Source of the DNA: Branchiostoma floridae
Lineage: Eukaryota; Chordata; Leptocardii; Amphioxiformes; Branchiostomatidae
Reading direction: 5' to 3'
Assembly (NCBI RefSeq): GCF_000003815.2
Contig: NC_049980.1
Coordinates: forward strand, 6,877,258 to 6,913,688
Length of the DNA stretch: 36,431 bases
A program made the translations under genes and the position numbers. Shown piece after piece: positions 1 through 11,500 of this stretch. The notes below the pieces were generated by a model that was given only the letters and a program-made list of their open reading frames with translations, ran no database searches and was not told the DNA's origin. How positions within the stretch are numbered: the stretch's first letter is position 1; each line of letters begins with the position of its first letter.

Positions 1-160
1 AATAAACAGTTATGAGAGGAAATATGTTGTTTCGAAGAATGCAGGTATGTGCTGTGATCAGCATCTCAAATCACTGACGGAAACAAGCTGCGCCTTAAGG
101 ACATTCTTCTGAGTTGACGCAGACATCATTCAGTCGCCGCTCAGGTGTGACACAGGTGTG

Positions 161-166
161 TATAAA
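161..166 (+). promoter_or_regulatory. TATA box of the MACPF-lectin gene
   Basis: A TATAAA hexamer lies 73 bp upstream of the first ATG. Transcription would be expected to start near 190, giving a 5' leader of about 40 nt. No competing TATA motif is seen in the first 230 bases. The box itself is seen directly; its use as a promoter is inferred from spacing. Confidence 0.55.
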
Positions 167-233
167 GGTGTGTCTCCTGACGTGCCCATTACACTTTGAG
201 CCGTAGATTCTGTGAGCCGCTTGGAAGACAGAC

Positions 234-1827
234 ATGGCAGCCGTGAGGACCACCTTTGCTCTGCTGTTGCTCCAGGTGTTAGTGTTTCCGCACATCGCTT
301 CTGCAGGTAAGCGCATGGAACACTTCTCGGTAGAAAACATCCATGCTTTTAGTTTTATTACCTTCGCCAAGAAGGTTATATTGTCGGTAGCCTTTAGATG
401 GATTGTATTGGTATGTGGGATATGGGTAGGTCTTGATGAGACCTAGCCCCTGAGACTTTGGAAAAATGATAGCAGCTCATTCGTATCCTGTGTTTTCTTC
501 CATTTAGTTCGCACCTTCCCGGACTCTAAACTGAAGAAAACACAGGATGAGAATGAGCAGCTATCATTTTTCCAAAGTCGACGTGCGGATCTCATCGGAA
601 CACTGTCCCCCATCTCTAATGACAATAGTGGCCAGGCGGAGACCTATACGGCCATGGACCCTTTGTTTTTCTCGCGCTTCTGTGGATGGTTTTGGGGATT
701 CTGGACTTGTTTCTCGCCCGCCAACGCAGGTAAGTGCGTTCGGAATGTAGGGAGTTCAAGAATCCGGCCCGCCGGGCCAGAATAAAGGCCCAGTGAACAC
801 AAGTTGGATCTCTTGTATGGCTCGATTTGGGACGGTATGTAATATACCGTCCCTTTGGGGCTAGATGAGACCAAGAAACGATTAGATTTTTGACCCCCTG
901 GCAACTTGTTACGGTACTGCAGCGGAAATTACTGTTTTGATATCTCGAGTTCTGGACATGCTGTGGTCGTGATACTTGATGGGTAGATAGCTCTTGAGCT
1001 GAGAGTAAGTGGTGTCCCTAGCTGCTTGTTTTGGAACTGCAGGTGCTGGTCTGGTGTCAGACTTTGAAAGGGAATAACTCAAGGTGGGGTTGGCTGATCG
1101 TCATGATTTGTAGTGTTGGTGAAGGATAAAAAAATTATCTCGAGCGTAGTTTTCCTGTGACCTTGTACATGCAAGTATCGTGTGAATGCCGCCACGGCCT
1201 AACCGACTTATATATGCGGACATCTGGTTTTTACCTTAGGCCACAGCAAGTAAAGTTTATGGATAACATCAGCGCGCTCATTAATTTTTAAGCACCTAGA
1301 TGAGAACAGTACCTCGAGTCCACGTCACAGTAGTGAAGAAAAAGACGTTAAACAAGGACAACAACAACATGACTTTCGCCTGATTTCAGAAAAAAATTTC
1401 CTCTCGGGGATGGTCACCAAAATAGGCAAACATGTTGTGTTGTAGCCTAATAATCATACTTGTAGAGGTGACTCTAAGGAGGTATCCATGACTATAGTTG
1501 CAGAAGTGAAACTTTTTGGATAGTTGTAAAAGTGCTTACAATATTGAAGCCATGAATGTGGTTGCTAGCTTGGCAAGTGATACCTGTGCACCATACTAGT
1601 ATTATCTTTGCTACACTAGTTTACTTCTTTAATACAGGAATGAATGCCTTGTTAGTTGTGATGCCACGTTTTGTCACTTCATATGTTGTTACAACGCTTG
1701 TGGTGTCTATTTTCTTTAACTCTGCATAGGATGTAATCCTTAAAATCTATTTGCTGTGGCCATCAACGGACCCCATCAACAGGTTCTTGAGTTATTCTGA
1801 CTACTAAAATTCACAAACACACACACG

Positions 1828-1881
<54 letters not shown>

Positions 1882-4800
1882 CACACACGCACACGGACAA
1901 ACCAAAAACATTATCTTCATGTCAACATTTTGTCCTGTGTAAGTTAGTTGAAGGTATATATAACCAAGGATAGATTTGATTTGAGTTCATTTATTCGGCT
2001 GTGTAGTGAGAAATACACCCATGGGCTACCCAACTAGCCGGAGGCTACAATCAATGGCTAGCGCTGGTAAAAAAAAACAATATACAATAACAACATTACA
2101 TTTTATTATTGTGGCGTCGGGCGTAGCGTAACTGGTAGAGCGTTCGGCTCGGAATCTATAGGTCCTGAGTTCGATCCCCACCGTGCCCCCTACGTTGTGC
2201 CCTTGGGAAAGGCACTTTATACGACCTTCCTCGTCACTACACCCAGGTGTAAAAATGGGTACCTGACTTCGGTCGGGGATGTAAAAGACTACATTTACCT
2301 TCTGTCTGTACCGTGTATGTGGCACTGTTAATGTAAGTTACAAAACTTGAGTGCAGTGCCACATTGTCTTCGTCTGTCCAAAAGCAATATAGAAAAAAAA
2401 AACATTACGTTTACTGATACACGAGGTTTGTTTTTCAAACTAAGCATAGATTGTGTAGAAGTAAAAGTCATTTTCATTATCAGAATATTTTTCTGTCTGC
2501 ATTTCAGCTGTCCTGGTGCCCCAAACAGGAAAAGCACAAGACAGCTCCACTCTGCTGGATAGGGTAGTGGACAGCATACTTACAGACAACGACGCCGAGC
2601 TCGATAACGCACTCAACGATGTTAGAGGTTCGTGCGGCTTTTCACGCTAGTCCACCTTTATCCGTTGGGTAACCTATATCCGTTGCTTTTAAAAACAAAG
2701 TACTAGTATTTAGGGATATCAAGTCGACTGGTGGTTTCAAACTGCATTATTTCGAAAGTACAATTTGAAACCACCGTCCGTTGACTTGATATCACTAAAC
2801 ACTCAATAGGTTACCCCGTGGATATAGGTTACTAGCGTTTCAGACTCCTGGCATTTCTAACTCTGTCTAAGAGAATAACATAGAAGAGAAACTGCCTTTT
2901 GGACTTTTGCTATTATGGTATATTGTCAAGTTAGTTTTGTTTCCATTGTTTGTTTGAACTTTAAAGTTTAATTGACCTGTGAGCGGTTAAAAGTTTAATT
3001 ATCTATGAACATTTTGTGGTGTAATTGAGTGAATATCTTTCAAAACTAGCAAATACGTGTGTTGAACGTAGGACCTTCATGGAACATTTCAAATATGGAT
3101 ACAATTAACGACACTATGACTGGAGATATAGATAACGTTAGTTCACCTTTATCCGTAGGGTAACCTATATTCGTTATGTATAAAAATAGGATATTGGGGG
3201 ATCGTTAAGTCGATGGAAGGTAGTTTCACATTTGGAATATTTTTTTAAATCTTCACATTTAAAACGTTGACCTGAAATTTCTAAATACCAATCTTTTTAA
3301 ACAACGAACCTAGGTTACCCCACGGTTTAAGGTGAATTAGCGTTACATCGGTATGTTCCTGTCATTAACAACAACAACCAGAACACTATGATTACATCGG
3401 TACCTTTTAAGAACTACAGTCTGTAATAAGACGGTAGGATTTTTGCGACTGAGTAGATTTGCATGTTAAGATAAGGCCACAGCAAGTAAATTTTATGCAT
3501 GACATCCGCGCGCTCATTAATTTTCACCTGATTTCAGAAGAAAAAAAATTTCTTCGTGGGTGGTCAGATAGTCAGCTGTATAGCTGTAAGAGTGGCACCA
3601 ATATGGAAACCATGAGTGTAGTTGCCAAATTGATAAGTGATGCCAGTCTACCACACTAGGGTCGCGTTTACTTCACTAGTGCACTTCTTGAACACAAGAA
3701 TAAGTGACTTGTTAGCTGTGGCGCCATATTTTGTCACTTGCTACAACGTTTAGCGTGTCTACTTTGAAAAATTTGTCAGCTTGTTTTTTTTCTCACCCAT
3801 CTTGTTTTTTTTCGCGCTATCTCATTATTTTTTCAGTCTGTAGAGGATGTTATCCATAAAATTTGCTTGCGTTGGCCTTAAGCTAATGGTTAAATTTCAA
3901 ATAAATGCAAAAAAGATGTACACACTTGTGTAGGGGAACAAGAAAACTCCGTCGCCCACGAGCCGACACCCGATGACGTCACAGAAGGAAAGGAGAAGAA
4001 CATTTTCTCGTCGCAGCTGAAGAAGATTTTGGAAAGCGTCGACGCCTTGACCCGCAATGTTCACAGTCACCAGTCAAAAGGTTCGAGTTTTTATTTGGAA
4101 CAGCTCATTCACGTCTTTGTTGTTAGGCTCTAAACCTGTAAGGGCGCGGTCACATAGGTCGTGCGATCGTCGTACTATTTTGATGCCATAGGATTTGTAA
4201 GCAGGTCGTGACAGAACTAATCACCGACATGGACCCGAAACAGCATTTTGTGTACCAAGGTCGTTGAACTTTGCAAATTGCCCGAATCTAGCGATCGTAC
4301 GACGATCACACGACCTATGTGACCCGGTCCTAAGGTACCTTGCGATACGTTTACGACGGCAAATCTGTAATGGAAAAGGTTGTGTGCCCTTGGCAACGTA
4401 AATTCTGTTACAGTCTCGACTAAAGCCCTACGAAAAAAGATACGATAAATGAAACCAAGGGATAACCCTCTCTAACCTTCAAACAAGAGTTCGGATACCT
4501 CATATGTCCACGAAACATTCTGATTATGCGAATGACCTTCACATCTGTATAATCTATGCTTTTTTATGTAAACCTTTAACTAAATTCAACAGGTCACACA
4601 GTTGACAATTTGATAATTTACTGCATGTACTTAGAATAATTGTGACACTTTAACATCATAATTGGTATCTCCTATTCTTACACCTGCCACAAACATTATA
4701 CAATGTATTAACAGGCATCAGCAGTGAAGGGGGAGATTTTGCAGCTTCAGAAACTACAGACTTACAAGAGAACACGAGGGACCTACAAGCACCAAAAGAG

Positions 4801-5572
4801 ACTGTCGTCAGCAATCTACAAAGCCAGGAAGGTAATGTTTCACATCAACACATTCAAAATGTTGGGTTGTGGGGGGGCAGATTCTGAATCATGAACAATC
4901 AAGCAACATATGGTGATTAGATAAAAACAGTTATCTTGATTTGAGCAGATACTTCTGTTTGTTTGATACTTCTATTAAACGTTTGTAATGGCCGTGTGGT
5001 GCGTTGGATACATCTCGGAAGTTAAGCAAAGCGTAGTCCGGTCAGTTCTTGGATGGGAGACCACCCAGGGACGACACCGGGCCAAAAAAATTCCAAGAAA
5101 TCGTCTAAAACGTGTATCCCGTGATCGAGGAGGTGCCTAGACCACGTTGATCAGTCTCACTCTCAGTACCTACTGGCTGCAAATACTCCCAATATTATTA
5201 TTATTATTATTATTACATTATTATAATCTCATCATCTTTTTCATCCTTCTAGTCCCAAAACGTGAACAGAAAATGCCAGATGACAGCGCTGTTGCCACGG
5301 ACGGCCAAGCGAGTGTCATCAGCAACAACGTGCAAGTCAAAAAGGCGGCCCCAGCCTTCGTGGCATCCGCAGCGAGTCAGATCGGCGAGAAGTTAGTGGA
5401 CAAACTCGGCGACAGGATAGCGGACGGCGTGGTGGAAAATCACCAGGAGAAAGTGGTCAACTCCCTGCAGGACTACTTCGGCAAGCAGCTGGACAACTTC
5501 GACGACCAGTACAAGGAGGTTCTGGGGCAGACCAATAACCTCGCTGCCGGCTTGAGCCGACCGGTGGAAGAG
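234..5572 (+). CDS. Exons 1-6: signal peptide and unique N-terminal region (residues 1-333)
   Basis: Exon 1 encodes a typical signal peptide (MAAVRTTF, a leucine-rich core, then ASA before the intron). Exons 2 to 5 are all symmetric phase 1-1 (222, 120, 147 and 117 nt) and encode acidic, polar, low-similarity sequence. Exon 2 is odd in holding an aromatic motif, [12 protein letters not shown], at residues 82-93. Exon 6 (320 nt, phase 1 in, phase 0 out) encodes a helix-prone stretch with regularly spaced hydrophobic residues (for example [18 protein letters not shown]), suggesting an amphipathic or coiled-coil segment. I recognise no named domain. It could act as a stalk, propeptide or oligomerisation arm, but nothing shows which. 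Confidence 0.8.
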
Positions 5573-8500
5573 GTAGACTTTATGTAACGCTAGTGCACCT
5601 TTATCCGCGGGGTAACTTATATCCGTTGGTTTTAAAGACGGGGTATTCAGGTTGGCGGACGAGTTTCAAACTGCATAATTTACAAATATTACAATTTGAA
5701 ACTACAGTCTGGCAACTTGACATCCCTAAAATACCATGTTAAAAAACAAACAACGGATAAAGGTCACCCGCGGATAAAGGTGAACTAGCGTTAGTCTGAC
5801 ATCAGTAATTTGATAATACATGAGAGCGCCGCACCAATGGTGGCTAGAAAGCCATGTTCTGCGCGTCTATGAGATTGTGGTATTACTTATTTCCCTACTG
5901 TGAAATGAAAAAAGGATAGTTGACCTTTATCCGCGGGGTAACCTATATCCACTGTTTTAAAAAAAACAAGGTATTTACTTAGAGATGTTACGTCAACGGG
6001 TCGTGGTTTCAAATTGCAATATTTGTTTCAAATCTTTTTCAAGCCACCGTCCGTCAACATCACAATTGACAACATGACATTACAATTACCCCGATTCTAA
6101 AAACAACGAATATAGGTTTACTCCACGGATAAACTAGTGCTAGCTACTCATAATCTTAATCATGGAATCAAACGTTTCAGTGACATGTGTGCATTTTCTC
6201 CAAAATATGGTACATAGGAATTTTTTTCGTTATCGTTGCTCTCTCTGGTGCATTGTTTCATTTCGCAATACCAATGTTTTGTCGTTGTTGTTGTTGTTTA
6301 CAGGCTGACGTTCGGGTTCTCCCAATCAGCAGGGGTGACGACATGGGGAACACGTTTGTCCCCGCAGGCTATGAAATCAGCCACAAATATCACTACGCAG
6401 ATGAAAAGTGGGTGTGATATGTACCATTTTTCTACGTTTTTAAACGCAAAAATGAGTTTTTATCCAGAAAGTGTGCGGTTTACAGCAGGATATACTCGTT
6501 GGGAAAGTTCTGTTTGGAATTAGTCACTTTGTCGATCTATCCAGTCTAACAAATTGTACGCGCATTCACAAAGATTTTTATCCAGTTTGATTATTGTCTT
6601 ATTTTACAGAGATGACGAACAAGACAGTTCAGCAGCCACAGCTTCAGCCTTCAGCTACCCCGTAGGACTCGGTCCCGTCCTTATGAACGGTTGTTTCGGG
6701 ACCGGCTACGTCAACGGAGACCCGTGTTGGGAGGCCAAGATCCCGAGGGAGAGTTGTCCCGTATGTACCTACGCACCAGTAGTTCCTACGCAGAGACATC
6801 CAACGGCGCCAGCAAACCGCCTCAAACTATCTCAATCGTCACCATCAGTTCCTGACCGCCCCGAGCTTACATTATATATGCGAGATTCCTTTTGAAAACT
6901 AAAAGGCCTATTCTCTGATCGCTGGTTTTGGCGACGCCCACAAGAACTGATGGTGACGGTTGAGATAGCAGAGTACAGACAAGAGGCGGTTTACTGGCGC
7001 CGTTGGATGTCTCTGCGTAGGAAAATGCGTCTGTTGGGCTTTCCAGTGATTTCTGTTTGAATTACATCACAAAATGACATTTACACAACCTCATTGCAGT
7101 ATCATTGCACATCATTGATACCGGATGAAGTTTTGATTCGTGCTCTCAGTTTTAACCTTTTCCCTTTGTCGATTACTTTTTTTACAACAATGTACAATAA
7201 TAAATCTGTCATTGTTGTGTGACAGTGGGTGACATTTGAAAAACATTTTGCTGTAGTTGATAAACTTTTAAGCTAACAGCGACTACTTTTTAAAGGGAAA
7301 CACACGTACCTCCAAATTTTCGATGGCTATCAGTCCATCTTGTTCACGGAGTGACCTAGTTCTCGCGAGAGTTACGAGAACTAGGTCGAGACTTAGTCAC
7401 TGTTTGATGAAAATTCTATTAACTGTGCACATATACGTGACTAATGAATCTTGTCAACGATTTTGCTGTAGAACTTGATAGACGGTGCGACGTTCCTGGG
7501 TGTGGGGTTCGACGGCAGAGGAGAGTACTCAGCTGACTCCAGGAAGAGGAGCATCGTACAGCGGTCCTGCAACGGCCTGCAAACGTAGGCAAATTTGACC
7601 AATCAACTAATGATAATCTTTGAACTAGTTTAACTGTAATATCCACACAAAAATCGGACTCGCTCAAAATTTCGACTGAACAGCACCAGCCTTTGTCAAG
7701 GAATGAACAATACACTGCTGAACTTTACAGAGACAGTGGGCGCCATAGACTTCCTTCAACCTATGATCCACTGCTTACTGAGTCAGGTGATCTATCTGCA
7801 TAACGTGTTGTCACGACAGCAGTGTATTATTCATTCCTTGACAAAGACTGGTGCTTTTCAGTCGAAAATGTGGGTGAATCCAATTTTTGTGTTTGATATT
7901 ACAGCTAAACTAGTTCGAGAATGACTTCTACCAACACAGATGAACTTTCAAGTTAATGACCTTTTATTAATTTATCTATATTTTAAAGACAAATTGAAAG
8001 TCGCGTCGACGAAGGTTAGACATCCAGGCAATAAAATGGGCCAAATAATAATTACTCAAGCAACTGGATATGATTTTGAAACGGTCAGACGTTTCAGGCA
8101 GAATCCTTTGTCTCTTTCTCACCTTTCGTCAGTGACACTAAAGAAGTCTCGTTGGAGAACAGATTTTTTCTATCCTAACTATGAATTGATATGCAAAAGC
8201 TAGGAAGACAATTTTAGTAGTCCAAAAGAAAAAAGCGTAAGGCAATGTTGATGCAAATTGTTTAATCAGCTCCTGTTCTTTCCAGTTGAGTAATTGTTAT
8301 TTGGGCATAACAAATGGAAAGTTCGAGACTTGTGCGCATGCACTGAATAATTTCCTTTTTTGTTGTTGTTGAATACACACTCAAGATTGATTTTTATATG
8401 CTGAAACTTGGTGAAATTTACCTTTCCCTCGTTTTTTCTCATTCTTACTCATAAAATCGCTGCACCACAACTTTTGACCTGATGCTAATCACATTTTTGT

Positions 8501-11500
8501 AAAGGTACGAAGATCACGAGGTCCCTGACACTCTGACAGTTCAAGGCCTTTACGACACGGATGTAGAGTCCAACACCTTTGCCTCCATGGAGGGATACCG
8601 GGAGTACCTGGAACAGAAGTCTGCTGTAACCTCAGCTAAGGCCATGTTCCAGCAGGAGCTGAACAAGGCAGCAGGGTATGGAGCGGGAGGAGGGATCTTC
8701 GGGCTCGGGTACTCCGCAGGCGGGGGAGTTTCTAATCAGAACGCTCGGAGTGACCAGTCGTCCAACTTCCGAGCGGGTTCTCAGGCGGAAGGCAGCCTGA
8801 GCGACAAGAATACTCAGACGTACATGGCGCTGTTGGAAATGAACGTCTTCAGGTAACTCTTTGATAAACTAACATAAAAAAGCATTGAACACACATGTAT
8901 GAACTGCTGCTTTGTGCTATGTAGCTGAGCTTGATAGACTGATTGAACCTATGTTTCCCTACTTCATACATAGAAATAATTTTATATTCCTAATGAATTT
9001 AGATGAACCTACGATTGTAAAGAATATCTGTTCCTACATTTTCAGTTTAACAAAGAAGCGAGATGTCAAATTCACCTAGTAGAATAGGATTTTTGTGTTG
9101 GTACATATTGTATATATTTTATATCTGCCAATTGTTGTATTGTTGCGACCCAGTGGGTATACATATACAATGAAGGTCTTCATTCAGTTATATTCTTGTG
9201 CTATATATATAGCAACTGTCTTTCCAGTACATTCTAAGCACACGCGGTGCAACAACCTCATATCATGTATTCAGAAAAAAATGGAACTGCCTGCTCATTT
9301 TAGGTACGAGATCTTCATGGACGATGTTGAGCCAGGCGACCTGAACCTGTCCTTCCTGCGGGACTTCCTGAAGCTTCCCGTGTCCTACTTCTCCATCGGC
9401 GCTGACCAGGCTTTCCGTGAGTGGCTTCCGTAAAAACAACAAGCTTTATTAACACGTAGTACAGTGGTTTTTGTATGGTCACATATAAACTACAAATAAG
9501 TAGATACAGAATAAATCTTAAAAGTCTACTAACCAAACAACGTAGGATAAGAAGAAACCTCAATATAACCAGGTGAGGCTAAACGATGAGTATCAATATC
9601 TTTTTTATTCACAAAGCAATCTTTTATGCATTTACCTATCTTAGCATTACGAGGGCTTTCGGATCTAAAGCACAAAGATATAGTAAAATCTGCGTCTGGT
9701 ATCGAGTATCGTAGAATCTGTACTGTTCAGACATAGGAATGCGAATACCTTATTGCGTAACATATTATACACAGGACACTGCATGGCGAAATGAAAATGA
9801 GTGGCTCTCTGGATGCTGTAGTGCGCATATATGTGACAGGCTGCTAACTTTCCATTCGTCCTTTTATTGTTCCCTCCTGGCTTGTCCATAGATATTTGAT
9901 AAGGAACCCTGCCTGGCTTCTCTCAAGGAGTCTTATGCCCAGGTTACACATAGGCAAATTTAGCTCCCGACCACCAGCCGACTCAGGTCGGCTGGAGTTC
10001 GGGAGCAGTCTGACCAGTTTAGGCCACGCCTATATTTTAGTGCCGAACATGTCCCGAACATGTCCTAATCATCTCCCGACCAGTAAATGACTTACTCCCG
10101 AACGCCAGCCGACTATAGCCGACTTAGCTCCCGAATCACTCCTAACCATAGTCGGGAGAGAGTCGGGAGCCAAATTCGTCCAATTCTGCATCTGCAGGGT
10201 CGTCCGTAGTGCTCACAACTAAAAGGTTTTCATGTGCAAGTTTGTTTTCCAGTAGTATATAAACAAACAAAAGACATTGATTATTAGTAACATTTGGTTT
10301 GTTAGAGATACTGGTAAGTATTGGCTAACGATATATTTCGGATTATGATATTGGCAGCCAATCTTTCGGTGATGGTAATCTTTACAAAAGTTGCCATTGT
10401 ATCTATTTTAGAAAACTTCATTATTCGCTACGGAACTCACTACATCAAGTCGGCCAAGTTCGGAGGACAGCTTAAAATCATCAAGACAAAGGAAGCAAGC
10501 AAGGAGCTTTCCATCCAAGCCTTCTCGGAGAGAGCTCAGACGGAGTGGAAGAAGGCGTTCAGCACCTTCTCTGCCGAGGCAAGTCAGACCAAGTCCAGCA
10601 GCTGGTGGCACGAGCACGAGACTAGGAAGGAGTCCCAGAAGGCCGAGGGCGAGGCTAGTGCTGGTTCCGAGGCAGCAGCCACACAGAGAGAAGCAGAGAA
10701 TTTGTAAGAAAATTGACGATTCGGTTCTGTGAGAACTTCTGAAGTCTAAACGGGATCTATGTAAAGGTGTACTCTCACTGCACTTGCGTTTAGCTTGCGT
10801 CACTGCGGGGTTTGTTCAGTGCGTCACTGTTTCGTTATTTTCTAAGATTTCTTTTATAATCTCAACATTGCGTAATTCGTAAAAGTATGGCATAGAAGAC
10901 GACAAAATGCACAAAAAGTAAGAAATTCGTTGAGCATCTTTCGAACCCGACGCAGGTGCAGTGAGAGTGTAGCAAACTATCCATGTTTTTATTTCTCAGA
11001 AATAGTTGGTTGCGTTTTTGTGCAGATTTTACCTGTGTATTTCCATAATTCTCTAACGCAAATATCTTCAAGATAGTTGCTTCTATCCCTTTTAGATCCC
11101 TCATGGCCGCCGCTTGAGACCGGTGTATATAAACCCTTAATCTTGATATGCATGTCCTTACTTTCTAGGCATTCATTCGAGTTCAGCAACGAAGTGATCG
11201 TGGTCCAGGGCGGGAACCAGCGCATCGCCGCCGCCATCACGGAGATGTACACCACGTCACTGTCCACGGAGCTCAAAACATGGCTGGACTCCATCAAGGA
11301 CTACCCGAAAGCCTTCTCCTTCATCATGAAGCCCATCACGGCCGTCCTCGACATCAACTTCGACTCGATCTTTCCGAACGGTGCCGTGGACTTCGGCTGT
11401 TTGGGGAAGAGGTACACATTTCATGTATATGCTATGCAAGCACTCGTTAGTTCCTTGTAATTATATCTTGTCATCCCTTTGTCATAGCAAGAGTGGTGTA

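Noticed and set aside
2113-2180. Functional tRNA gene
   Set aside because: A and B boxes are present, but a proper acceptor stem and 3' end are not seen; the sequence continues as a SINE body.
4987-5083. Functional 5S rRNA gene
   Set aside because: The 5' third differs strongly from animal 5S rRNA, and the terminal stem cannot be formed.
10408-10803. 131-codon minus-strand open frame
   Set aside because: Antisense shadow of the MACPF exon at 10412-10703.
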